Positions 12,131 through 22,727 of a stretch of DNA of 64,000 nucleotides are shown in pieces. This DNA comes from Adiantum capillus-veneris (taxonomy: Eukaryota; Streptophyta; Polypodiopsida; Polypodiales; Pteridaceae), in the NCBI GenBank assembly GCA_014529385.2, contig CM043969.1:22441946-22505945 (forward strand). The letters are read 5' to 3'. Both the position numbers and the translations under genes were made by a program. How positions within the stretch are numbered: position 1 is the first letter of the stretch; every line of letters starts with the position of its first letter. The notes under the pieces are model-generated. The model was not told where the DNA came from and did not search any database. It was given only the letters and a program-made list of their open reading frames with translations.

Positions 12131-13065
12131 TTTAATCTAATTTTAATTAGTATAAATATCATTAATTTATGGTTAAAATGAGTAATTTCAACCCTAATAT
12201 ATTATAATAATTAATTAGCTTAGTGTTCCTAAGTTTCATCTCAATAATCAATAGAGAATTTTGAATTAGGAGAAAATTTTAGAGTATACACAGGTTTAAT
12301 CTTCAATTAATTAAAAAAATGTAAATAGGTTAACATAGTTCTACTAATTAAAAAAGGTTAGTGCTAATTACCGTTGATTAACCAACTAGAGCTTTTCTCT
12401 CTAGTGATTTCTACATAGAGGTCCCTCTAAATGAGAGAGAATTTTGCCAAGGCTCCGAGCCTGTCTGAAATTGTGAAGCAAGGGGTCCTATTTATAGGTT
12501 TCTGGCACTCACAAGCTCTCATAGGTTGAAAAAGGCAGTTGCTTGCATCTCAAGCAGCCCCCAGGCTCAAGATGGCGCCCCCTACTACTAATTCTGTCTT
12601 GGACAGGTTCATTACTGCCCCACACAACCCCCCCAGAATCGATTTCTGCTATTTTTCCTAACTTTTAATGATTAAACTTGGAAATATCTGCTATTTATAC
12701 AACCTTAGGATAAAAAGTCTTTAGTAGTAATAATTAGTGAAAGCATTCAATTTTACTTAACTAATTAAATTCATAGTGTAACCTTTCAGAGCCCGTAACT
12801 TTTTAAGATTTTATCGGAATTCGGTTTTGAAAAAATCTAACCCTAGTAAAGCTTTGGTTACGGTTCCAAACATACCAATATTTACCATAGTTGGGTCATT
12901 CTACTGTGTTTTCTTAACAACCAAGTTAATTTGATCGGGCTTTGTACAATTTCAAAGGTTTCAGAAACTCGAAACCTTACAAAAAGATTGCAATTCATTA
13001 TGCACCTCCTCTGAATAAGCATCATCAAATTCACAGTCACTTTGCCATATTGAGAGCTCTACATC
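12131..13065. other. No gene seen
   Basis: AT-rich sequence with a GC-richer patch around 12.5-12.65 kb. No supported coding or structural feature. Confidence 0.5.
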
Positions 13066-13883
13066 TCAAAATCTTGATAAAGAAGGAGTTTGCACCCCCT
13101 CTAAATAATCATCATGCGGATATTCAAACACATACCCTTGCTCATCCAAGCCCTTAAAATCTGGCGTGAGACACCTTGAATTCCACCATGTATTGCCTAA
13201 TCTCCATGGGAATGATTGCCTCATATTTATCCTGTAATGGCCTATCATCCTCAAGAAAGCATTCATCAATAGCAATTTTCAGCTTAGCCCTAATTTTATT
13301 ACAAACCTTTGTATAGGTAGTCATATTAACACAATCCTCATCATCTTCATACATGCTTCGATCCCATCGTTCTCGGATGATAATAGCTTTAAACTTGCTC
13401 CAACAATGTAGATTTTATTGTTGAAGGTCTTGGACTCTCTCAATAAAATTTGGGATCACAAACCTGTCAAATTTTAATGTAGTCTTCTCTTATGGCACCC
13501 CATGTAGCTCCAGCTCCTTGTCATAGCACTCCAAGTATCCTACTGGATCATAACCATCAAAAATATCCTACTGATTAAAAACTAAGTCTTTGGCATTTTC
13601 AAGGGCCAACTACTGCAACATCTCTTGCTTCCAGTCATCTAGCTCTCTATATTCCCTCTTTCCCATTGTTGACTCTGATGTTTGAATTTTTTTTGTGTTA
13701 TTGTGCTCTTGAAATCCACACAATTTATCTTTTGTAGAGTGTTGCAACACCCAATTCTCAATTTTCAAACCGGTACCCAAGTTCTTGTTCATAACTTGGA
13801 CTTCATTTGAATATTGATGCTGCACAATAGCAGCCAATTAGCTCCATAATTTGATGCATGTCTTTTGATTGGTTTGTTGACAT
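13066..13883 (-). pseudogene. Gag-like relic resembling element B ORF1
   Basis: From an ATG at 13883, minus-strand frames encode a protein like element B's first ORF. From about 13837 to 13154 a single frame is open except for four stops. The core reads FDGYDPVGYLECYDKELELHGVP, which I compare with B's FQGHDPDGLLACY followed by GIPEDW. In both, F, V and L positions and a W..F follow at similar spacing. The sequence upstream also resembles B's leader. I infer a Gag-like structural protein of an LTR element, but it has no zinc knuckle and I did not find this relic's LTRs. Confidence 0.5.
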
Positions 13884-13891
13884 GAATGGCT

Positions 13892-13929
13892 CCATTCACC
13901 CCGTTTAGATTCCCATTAGGTTCAGCAAA
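13892..13929 (-). other. Leader resembling the B primer-site region
   Basis: Read on the minus strand, TTGCTGAACCTAATGGGAAT and then CGGGGTGAATGG align with element B's TTGGTGAACCCGAAGCGAAA and then CGGGGTGGGAGG, about 26 of 38 positions. In both cases a short gap leads to the ATG of the Gag-like ORF. This supports a common origin. Confidence 0.45.
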
Positions 13930-14319
13930 TTATTGGAGTGCGCGGTTCTCCAGGGTCGATCGAGAAAGCGTCGGGCTTCTCATTATAAATGGATAGTCAA
14001 TGTAGCCTCAAACCAAGGGAAACCAATGCAAATAGGGAGATTCTAACATTAGCAAGAAGATATAGAGATGCTTATAGAGCCAGCATAAGAGAAAATCACG
14101 ACTCAAAACACAAATAACATTGAAAAATAAGCTAAAAGTAGATATCAACACTTAATTAGTGTTGACAATGAGTAGATGCGTCCAATAATTTGATATCTAC
14201 AAACCTTATTACAAATTGGTTGCAAATGCCTTCATCGGTATGCCTGCTGATTTGTAAACCCAAATCAAGAAATCCCCAACCCGATGGAAGCAATTTGTAC
14301 GTTTTAGGCAAATTCCACC
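13930..14319. other. No gene seen
   Basis: Sequence upstream (in minus orientation) of the Gag-like relic. It may contain part of that element's 5' LTR, but no second copy was found to define it. Confidence 0.35.
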
Positions 14320-14510
14320 CTGTATCTCCCTCGACAAATCGAGGAGGTGGGTGAGAGCAAAGTTCGACTTAACAAGCACAAGGCAATGGTAGATCTTTGG
14401 AAGGCGAAGCACAGCCATGAGAAATAAGGGTGTGCAAAATGGATGTGCTTTGCAAGATAGAGAGTAGACCAAAATTCGATTAGGTAGAGGGAGGAAGGGA
14501 AATTTGTGGG
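14320..14510 (-). repeat. Inverted copy of 1107-1265
   Basis: The minus strand here matches the plus strand at about 1107-1265, sharing TTTTGCACACCC, CACCTTCCAAAG-like and CCTTGTGCTTGTTAAGT stretches. The long direct repeat next to both copies keeps the same orientation, so an inversion or separate insertion separated the two parts. Confidence 0.65.
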
Positions 14511-14739
14511 AGCTAAAGAGAACAAAAATTGTATATCCAAACCCTCTAAATCTGATATACACAAGTCCTATAGATGATCATGTACATCCACACCTTGTGA
14601 ACCCTCATGAGTGTTTGAACCCTCTAAATCCTCATGCTTTTCTCGACCTTGTAAGTCTTTAGCCTTAGCAATTATCATGGAATATGCAATTACAAGCTTT
14701 GCATAGATAGTTTGGAAAACCTCTTCATCAAGGTTTTAG

Positions 14740-14800
14740 AGCCCGCCAAGAAAGATCCCTCTCTTGTTTTTGCGTGCTTTATCGGTGGGCTCAAAGCTAG

Positions 14801-14856
<56 letters not shown>

Positions 14857-16315
14857 TTTGATGCCCTTCCTCTTTGTTGAGAGCTCTAGAACTCTATCTA
14901 GAGAGAGGTAAAAAAAAATTAAAAAATTAAAAAATAAAATAAAAAATATATATATAGATAGATAGAGAGAGAGAGAGAGAGATTCTTTTTCTTGCCTTGC
15001 AACCTCAAGAGAGCCTTGTTGTCCCCCGAGAGCAAGCTTGGAGTCTCCTCTTTCCTATCCTTTCTCTTGATTTCACCTTTCCTTCCCAACTCTCTTCAAA
15101 GCCCTTAAAAATTCCATTTTATTCCCCCTCCATTTTGCCCAGTCTGACAGTCACGGTGTCATGATTGACATGGGATGGGAGTGGCTTCAATGACGTGGTA
15201 GCTATGGGTGGAGTTGCACCAAACGGGTCATGGAGAGCACCGAAGAGGATTGCCTTGACCTGCTCAGAGTTTTCTTCTCTATGGCAACCCAGTTTAATAT
15301 AGGAGACGGCCAGTGTGAGCTACTCTCTCTCATTTTGCGCTCTCGCCCAAAGCCTTGGACCATCCTCTCCTTATTTCCCCCCTTTTCCCACCCTTGGGTG
15401 GCCACACTGTTTTGGGTGGTTGATTACCCTTTTTCTTTGGGCGGCCCTGTAATTTCATGAAGGCACCACATTTGGCACGTGTATCGGCCAAGACATTGCT
15501 AAGCATGGCATATCAACCAAAGCATTGCTAAGCACAAACCACGTTTTCAGCAGTCTCTAACCACCAATATCATCGTGCATTGTATTATCCACATCATCAT
15601 CATGTATACTGCCACATGCCCCTGAGATGCAAGTATAAGTGACTGCATTTGGCAAAATGCCTTCGCTTTGAATTCCGTTAAAATTTTCTGCAAAACTCTT
15701 GCCGCATCCATATTGAGCATTCCCACTACATTACGCATATCATTCAACCACAGTAGTTCCGAGCACAAGTCCACCACATACCCAGTTACCAGTGCACTAC
15801 AAGTGGTGACATTGTGGACAAGATGCTCCTTTAATAATTTTTGCTCTATTAAGTGCACCGTATTCCAGAACCTAGTTGAACCCCCAAAAAATATCGTTGT
15901 CACATTGAGCAAGGCGAACAAACTAGTACAAAACTGGTCCCCCATGCTCCAATTAGCAATACAAAAAGATTTGATCTCCCCATATGATAAGCACTTAAGA
16001 CCCATGCACTCATACCATCCCTGGCCCTTCATCTGCAACAACTGCCTAGATCTGCAAATTGTCCTAGCTTCAGACTGCCATAACTCTCACACCAAAGCTC
16101 CAATTGACGAGCATAAAGACATCCAAAGAGAGCATGTCAAGCACTACATTTCTAAATTATAAAAACACATTTTGGCATCATCACTACATCTCGGCCTGAA
16201 TGGAGCAAGCTCATTTAATGGCTTCAAAACCCGCATTTAGCATACATTCTATTATCATGATGTCATAACATCTTTTGGCAAAACCTTGAAGCTACATGCA
16301 GATTCATATGTTTCA
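14740..16315. repeat. Long direct repeat, copy 2
   Basis: Second copy of the repeat at 1320-2790, same orientation. It includes a GA run at 14803-14853 and a mixed TA/GATA/GA tract at 14946-14982. It ends at CTACATGCAGATTCA(T/C)ATGTTTCACC, after which the two copies diverge. Confidence 0.75.
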
Positions 16316-16843
16316 CCGCCTGTGCATAAAGCGTACAAACTGGTCTCTATTATTAGCCTGTATATTGTTTTGGGCTTGTAGGGAGGTACCAAAAAGTAGT
16401 TAGCATTTGAGACAACCTTCTCTCTTGATCTTTCTCACTTTTTGTTGGTCAATTTACATCCAAACTTCACACATATACTTAAATACACTAATCAAAAACA
16501 TTGGTGAGATATCATGCACAAACTTGTCTCTTAGCTTCACCTACAGGAGAAAATTGCAATTTTCTCTCACACATGATAATTAAGGGTTTCTTAAGAATCT
16601 TGGTTATAATTGAGCATCCACACACTTTTGTTCATGCAAATCATGCCTAGAATCACCTTTCTTGGGTGCACTATCCTTCTTTGAGCTTACATTTTTTTTT
16701 GCACAAGGTCCTTTCAGTAACATGTAGATCCAATCAGATGAGGGCACTTGCTAAACCTTCTTTGCTTATCCTACTCCTAAAACAAAATAATTAACTAAAA
16801 ATAGGTGCGAAATTCTTGAGAAGATATCCCACCTACCTGCGAC
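16316..16843. other. No gene seen
   Basis: AT-rich sequence with no supported feature. Any promoter of the kinase-like pseudogene would lie here, but I see no clear core element. Confidence 0.4.
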
Positions 16844-17955
16844 ATGTCAAAATTAGAGCTCTGGGATAAATTATGGGAGGAACAAAAGGTAAAGATGAAG
16901 TGTGTGAAAGCGCAAGACCAAGTAGCCTTACCCAAGAGATTCAAGATGGCCCAAGATGTGCAAGCAGCTTTGGGATGTGGATCCAATGCTAGCGGCACCG
17001 GCACAATCATGGGCACGGCTTTGAATGCCAAGTACGCTCATCTTGTTGGCATACCTCATGAAGCCTTGGTAGAAGGTATGAGGGTTGGAGCAGGCTCCTT
17101 TGGTGTTTGCACATTGTACACCATCAAAGGCATATTTTATTTTCCAGAACACATTACATATGTGGGAAAATTTTACAAGGGAAGGAGTGAGGAAAAATTT
17201 GACAGCTTTCAAGCAGAGCAAGGAATGCAAATGCTTCACTTCTCCATTGTAAGGTGCATTGGCTTTACTGCCGAAGCTCCTTGGATCACAATATTCCCAT
17301 ACTACAATGGGGGTACTATGGGCGACATGATGTGTCGCTTACCATTCACTCATAAATTGTTCAAACGACACATGCACATGCTACAACACGGCTGGAGGTC
17401 ATCGATGGCGTTGCGGCTGTCCACTTGGCCGGGATAGTGCATAGTGAACTACACCCATTCAACATAATGTTGGACTTTACTTATGCCAATAAACCCCGTG
17501 TCAGTATCATTGATTGGGGGATGATGCTCACGACGCCAGATAAGTACAAAACAATTAATTATCTGCATCCAAGCACACAATCGGACTCTACAGTTTTGGA
17601 AGAAGAGAGAGCAAGGGATGCAGAGATGGCTAAGCGATCATGGACTGCTCCAGAACTATATGATCCACAGTGCAAAGATGCATCCACAAAAGCTAGCAAC
17701 ATTTATGCATTGGGCTATCTATTCGACATGCTGGCAGATTTTTGGAGTGCAGCCAGAAAAGTTTATTTTCCAGCAGAAGTTTTTCATCACCCGAAAAAGT
17801 AGATTAAAGTAGATTGTTGGATGAAGTTAAAAGAGCTGGAACAAAGAAGAAGTGCATCTGACGTGTTGATATTTTTCAAGGAACATTTAAAGACAGACCC
17901 TAACCCTTTCCCATGTCCCCTTGTTGAACTTGCACCATCATTCTATCCGATCTAA
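16844..17955 (+). pseudogene. Protein-kinase-like pseudogene, intronless
   Basis: A kinase fold is readable over about 370 codons. It has a glycine loop GAGSFG (residues 82-87), a candidate ATP-site Lys in YVGKFY (109), the hinge stretch ITIFPYYNGGTMGD, a catalytic loop HSELHPFN, a DWG in place of DFG, and WTAPELYD for the APE motif. The C-lobe tail ends with ELEQRRSASDVLIF. A one-base frameshift lies near 17390 and a TAG at 17800-17802, after which the same frame continues to TAA at 17955. The catalytic HRD is HSE here, so even an unbroken ancestor may have been a weak kinase or pseudokinase. Lack of introns over 1.1 kb fits a retrocopy or one large exon. Confidence 0.7.
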
Positions 17956-18272
17956 ACATTTTTATGATATACATCTACCTTGTCCACAGTATTCTATATT
18001 TTTATTGAAGTGTATTATCTAGTTTGAAGTGGTTCACCTCCTTGAGTCGATTATCTTTAGTCATTTCAAATTTGTCGTGTCGGTATTTCAATTTTTCCTT
18101 GTGGTTCAATTGGTCACCTTAGTTGTGGTTTGATTTACTAGATTCAGATGTCTTATGTAGTGGACGAGAAATTCCTATCTTGTGCATCTCTGAAACTGTT
18201 GAATTGTGAGAATATATATTTGCCAATGATATTGAATATTTGTCTATATGCCGATTGTAGCTCCAAGAGAAA

Positions 18273-18914
18273 ATGGCCGATGAAGAACAAGACATTGGCA
18301 CCCAATCAGTGCCCGATGATCAACAACAAGTGGTTGTTAATGCATTTAAGTGCATGAATTCTCTAGCACACAATATGTCGGCACAACAAACTACACATAA
18401 TGCTCGACGACTCTCAAAATAGGCAAATCCAAACCACATGCAATGAAAAGAGATCAATAAATAAGTAACGAAGGACATGATCAAAACAATATGGCTATGT
18501 GAGGACGCAGAGATCAAGAAAGGAATGTGGAAGGTTTTGAAGTGAAACCATGATGTGATCAAAGAAAATGCTCAGAGGATCTACTTGGAAGTTTATGGCC
18601 ATCGCACGCACAATGTAGATTGTGTGCTATATATTGCAAAAATGTTATATGTTCACTTTGTGCAACAGTGACCAATAGACTTTTAGTCAAAGGAGACAAC
18701 TATTTTCACTCATGATATAAGGGAGAGTTGTGTCACTTTCACCCAAGATGAGCTGGCATTGATAGTGGAAGGCACCGACCTACAATTAAAGAGAGAGAAG
18801 AATATTTACAAGACAGAGTTGGCAGAGAAAGATGCAAAAATAACACGGCTTTCTATAGCCACCAGACACCCCAATCCTCACAGGTCCGAATGGAGAAAAG
18901 AATTCACCACTTAA
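18273..18914 (+). pseudogene. Decayed ORF of unknown family downstream of the kinase relic
   Basis: From ATG 18273 (MADEEQDIGTQSVPDDQQQ) one frame can be followed for 213 codons to a stop at 18914, interrupted by at least six in-frame stops. Clear protein-like stretches remain between them, such as IKENAQRIYLEVYGHRTH, NVDCVLYIAKMLYVHFVQQ and a charged helical stretch LKREKNIYKTELAEKDAK likely to form a coiled coil. Several stops look like changed Trp or Gln codons. It lies 320 bp after the kinase pseudogene on the same strand. I do not recognise the family and assign no function. Confidence 0.5.
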
Positions 18915-19582
18915 GCTAGGACGTTCAAAATTTGACACAGCAAGTGAAACCAACGCCTGTATAAGAGACACACATGAGCCACCTTCTCTTGCATATGGTC
19001 CCCTCTTCTACTTCAGATGCATCCTCATATTCTCAATATCTAGTTTGCTACAAGAATTTTGATGGATGAAGTGGATATTATACATTGACATTTGGTCATT
19101 ATTATCAATTTGTTTGTCTTATTTATTTAATGCAAAATAGTAGCAGATGTGCAATCTGTTCACAAAGATATTCCACAAGGAATATATACTATGTTTGTCA
19201 TGGCCATTGAGTATAAATTCAAGCAAGCCCGCCAAGATACCCCTAGCACAATTAGAAATCTATTTCATGAACAAGATGCTGCTTCAGAGTAACACAATTG
19301 AGATCAACAAATTATGTATAATTGCAAATATGAAGCATTTTATAGGATCAAAACACATTTGAATACAAGGTCTTTTACAATGGTTTTTGACACGATCTTC
19401 ATTCTACTCTCAAGGTATATTGAATCTCTAAAGTTGTTATCTAGTTCTAAGTCTAAGTGTTGTGGTTCTCCTTGTAATTCAACCTCCACATTTATTATCA
19501 AATTCTCTTCTATTTTTTCTATAGTGCATTGAGATACACCAACATTGAACTCTTCTTTGTCTTTGTTCTGGCAATCATATAA
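18915..19582. other. No gene seen
   Basis: AT-rich sequence downstream of the hAT gene's C-terminal end. A hAT terminal inverted repeat might be expected here, but I could not identify one. Confidence 0.4.
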
Positions 19583-19934
19583 CTAGGTTGGCATTTCCTC
19601 CTTGTAGTCAGCACTTTCGATGTGATTCAATATCTTTTTCTTGCAAAACATATACACTAATTTTTCCGCTTTGTTTGTTAATAGTCTACTGTGAATAGTG
19701 TTGTGAACATACTTGTACATAGTCCAGTTTCTCTCTGAACTTGATTTTGTTGCACATTGTGCTAGTACTTTCATTACAAGGGGACGTAAGGTAGAGTAAT
19801 GCTCTCCACCATTCATCATCCACCACCTCCATGCAGGTTGCTCTTTTGCTATTACATGTACAAAATCATTTGCAAAAGGACCTTCTTTTAATCTAAATGC
19901 ACTCATTTCTTTGATGCAATCAATTCGGTCCTGA
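19583..19934 (-). pseudogene. hAT transposase, C-terminal dimerisation part
   Basis: The minus strand encodes the hAT dimerisation region: PAWRWWMMNGG, then LRPLVMKVLAQCATKSSSER with the NW that follows, then a basic helix and LVYMF. This is the W-W ... L..LA..VL....SS...RNWS pattern of plant hAT transposases. It continues the frame that stops at 26389 on the other side of element B. Removing B and one ACGT restores the frame (residues around the joint are TFYSNVQDRI). The transposase as a whole is degraded and inactive. Confidence 0.85.
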
Positions 19935-20578
19935 ACGTTGTCATTCCGCTCCACGTCCATGACAAGAAAATGAGCAAAGGGATACCAATCAGGATTATTT
20001 TAATCCTATGTGATTATTCAGCAACAATAAAGGCTTGATAACAAGCCAATCTTAAGCTAAAAGTGTCCCAGATGCAACTCGAAGGGCCAAAAGATTTCTT
20101 GGTAATGCTAAACATTCAGTATCCTTGAAGTGGTCATAGCTGGGATTTTATTAACATCAAAGTTGAAGTACTAGAAGTGCTCTATAGGCTTGTTTCTACG
20201 GCTCGTCAATCGAAGCTACATATAAGAAGTTATGACAGTTTTAAGTTGAGTCAGTAGTAGTAGATTCATACCGGATTGGGCAACTGCAGCTAAGGTGACA
20301 AAATTGAAATGAATGCAGGGGCTTGAAGTACTCACTTTGTGGAGCACGTGGGTCTTTTCAGATCAGTGATCGGAGTCCGGATCACTGAGATATTGGCAGC
20401 GGATAAAGATTCACCAGGGGCCATATCCGTACTAGTCCAGTCCACTCGATCGGTGTGCCATTTTGGAATTTTGAGCAGCAGCCAGGGTTTTGAACGCTGT
20501 AGAGGCAACAAATTTCATGATGAGGTTGCTTGACGGAGGCTTCTAGGGAAAGGTGTTTTGCTTACCAATGTCTTGCCT

Positions 20579-20829
20579 GATATTGTATCAGAGTGGCGTA
20601 TATGGGTATTCTGAAAGCTTACAGTGTGATTGAAGCCATTAATGAAGGAAAGCACATTCAGGATAAGATTTTTGACAGGGGCTGCTTAAGTGAGATGTTA
20701 TGCTTGGCGATGCTATGGCCGGCATGTATGCTCAAACATGATGCCCTTACAATGGCCATGGCCGCCCAATGGAAAAGCGTGGAAAATCCTTGGCCGATAT
20801 GTATGCCTAATGTGGTTCCCAAAGGCCGC
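20579..20829 (+). pseudogene. PPR-like gene fragment inside the B 5' LTR
   Basis: The extra segment reads in one frame as MGILKAYSVIEAINEGKHIQ, then a short DKIFDRG stretch, then a less regular CMLKHDALTMAMA. This resembles a plant PLS-class PPR unit (ILKAC..I.AI.EGK.IH..I..RG), where the next part would normally read as another unit. The 3' LTR lacks the segment: its CTTGCC joins directly to CACCCAATAA. Either the 5' LTR gained it or the 3' LTR lost it between short GCC repeats. The fragment is not a functional PPR protein. Confidence 0.5.
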
Positions 20830-21183
20830 CCACCCAATAAACAACCCAATGAATATGGCCACCCACTAAACTATGGCCAATGGCCGCCCTAATTATCAAA
20901 TAAGTGTGTGAAGCCAAAGGGTACCAAAACGCATGGCGGGCAGGGGGCTGCGAACAGCGACAGCGCATGAAGAATAAAGAGGCTCGCGTAGGCTTCATTG
21001 AGCGTCTGATGAGCTCGCCACAGTGTCAAATGTTTCTCTGAAGCTCCTGGCGTAGATATTCGGCATCGATTGCAACACTTTTTGTGAGGGTCAAGTTTCA
21101 GGCTGCCACGTCATAGGGTGGCTACCTATTAGAGACATCGCTAATGGGTAGGCTATTTTTATCAAGGCAAAGTGCCCATGCAA

Positions 21184-21193
21184 CCTATAAAGG
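21184..21193 (+). promoter_or_regulatory. Candidate TATA box of B 5' LTR
   Basis: CCTATAAAGG is conserved in both LTRs (here and near 25566), followed by a G-run and a CT-rich stretch. It is the best core-promoter candidate and would put the start of R about 30 bp downstream. This is inference from sequence alone. Confidence 0.45.
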
Positions 21194-21393
21194 AAAGGGG
21201 GGGGGGCTCTCTTGGACTCTCTCTCCTTTTTTTTGGGTTCTCTCCTCTTTTCATTTTTGAGCGCCCTCTCTCCAAGGAGGAAAGCTTAAGCTCTTTAATC
21301 TCTCTTAAATCAAGCCTAATTCCGGATTATCAAAGCTTTAATCCAAACTTTCCTAAGCTTTATTAAGCTCTAAGATCAAGACTAAGCTCAGAT

Positions 21394-21500
21394 TCCTTGA
21401 GCCGAGCCTAATCTCAATCTCCTTAAGCCGAGCCTAATCTCAAACTCCTTAAGCCGAGCCTAATCTCACTCTCTTTAGCCGAGATAATCCTAATCTCCTT
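21394..21500 (+). repeat. Minisatellite in B LTR
   Basis: At least three units of 26-27 bp with the core CCTTAAGCCGAGCCTAATCT, then diverged copies. The same array occurs in the 3' LTR at about 25773-25880, so it is part of the LTR. Confidence 0.8.
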
Positions 21501-22026
21501 AAGCCAAACCTAAGCTGGATTATCATAAAATTTAAGCTAAGCTTTCACACAAGCTTTAAGCCTAATCTCGGTTGTCATTAGCTTTGATAACCATATTCTC
21601 AAGGTCTCCGAGCCTAATCAATCTATAACCCGGATTATCACAAGCTCTAAACCGAATCCCTAATCTCCTTAAACCGATATTAAGCCATAAATCTTAAGCC
21701 AAATCAGACCATCTAAGGCCATTGGAAGTCAAAGTTCCTAAGCCATAGCGGGAAGAAGAAAAAGGCAGTACAAGGCAGTTCATTATTGATTGTCTTGATT
21801 AGCACCTGGATTAAGACAGATAAAACTTTTGTAAGGAGCATAAACGCTTCCATTAACATTTGATTAAGCAGGGATACTGTTGATTATTTAGTTTAAGGTA
21901 AACTATCTGTTTTAAGCTCTGTTCCCATTAATTGTGTTTGCTGGAACTCTTTTCCTTGCAACTCTCACGACCAGGGGCCCGGTGCCTTCCTGGCTCACCT
22001 TTCGAATACAAATCCCTTGACATTCT

Positions 22027-22044
22027 TGGTGAACCCGAAGCGAA
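22027..22044 (+). other. Element B primer-binding site candidate
   Basis: TGGTGAACCCGAAGCGAA starts 4 bp after the LTR end. Its position and leading TGG fit a primer site. I could not assign the tRNA by inspection. Confidence 0.55.
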
Positions 22045-22067
22045 ACGATCCGGGGTGGGAGGTAAAG

Positions 22068-22620
22068 ATGGACATTCCAACAGAGTTGATGCAGTTTATT
22101 GAATACTGCAATTTCAATAGATTTGATAAAAATCTATTTATCCAGATCTGCCAAAAATGTTGTGCTTAGTTCAGGGATAGTTGCAAGAAGTAAAAGCTAT
22201 GAAAAAAAAAAGCATATTGATGATGCAGTGGAGATGGCGCTTGATGCAGTACATGAACAATATGGAGTTTTTCAAGGACATGATCCAGATGGACTCCTTG
22301 CATGTTATAAAGCGGAGATGAAGAGACAAGGAATTCCAGAAGATTGGATGATTTCGACCTTTGAAGAAGTTGTAACCTCCGAGTTTAAAGACAAGGTTCG
22401 AGAACTGGCAAAAACATATGATACACAGTGGGACTATTTTGTAGTTGGGTTTGTACACGAAAGCTCAAAGATTATGGAGTTGGCAATGAAGGATATTAAC
22501 AAAAGAAGCCAGATTGTTTTCTATAAAGAAGAAGGGGATCAGATGCAGTTCATTAATTATGAGCAATTTTGGGATCATATTTCTACAAGAAGTAAAGCCA
22601 AGGAAAATACAGCTTCATAA
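22068..22620 (+). pseudogene. Element B ORF1, Gag-like
   Basis: An ATG at 22068 (MDIPTELMQFIEYC) lies 24 bp after the primer-site candidate. The frame shifts near 22150 and is then open to TAA at 22618-22620, for about 180 residues in all. The core reads FQGHDPDGLLACYKAEMKRQ, then GIPEDW, a FEEVV stretch, FKDKVRELAK and WDYFVVGF. It is predicted helical with no membrane segment and no zinc knuckle. The position directly after the leader and the resemblance to the relic at 13.1-13.9 kb suggest a Gag-like structural protein. It is not a canonical Ty3 Gag that I recognise, so the family assignment is inference. Confidence 0.5.
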
Positions 22621-22727
22621 GTAGGAGATTCAACTTAAAAGGACCATATTTTGAGCAACCTAGCAAAGGTACATAATGAAATTAATGTTGAAACACAAGT
22701 ATATGATTTTTTTCAAAGATTTCTCGC

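Larger units (their letters stand above)
19939..22022 (+). repeat. Element B 5' LTR
   Basis: 2084 bp, from TGTCATTCCGCTCCAC to AAATCCCTTGACA. It is longer than the 3' LTR largely because of an extra 251 bp (about 20579-20829) that encodes a PPR-like fragment. It also contains a 26-27 bp minisatellite and a TATA-like CCTATAAAGG at about 21184. Confidence 0.88.

Noticed and set aside
1320-16315. The long direct repeats as LTRs of one 15-kb element
   Set aside because: No TG...CA ends, no matching flanking duplication, adjoining segment inverted, and the primer-site-like leader lies outside copy 2 without an LTR boundary there.
16844-17955. A functional receptor-like kinase gene
   Set aside because: One frameshift, one stop and the altered HRD motif rule out a normal active kinase, and there is no signal peptide or membrane segment.
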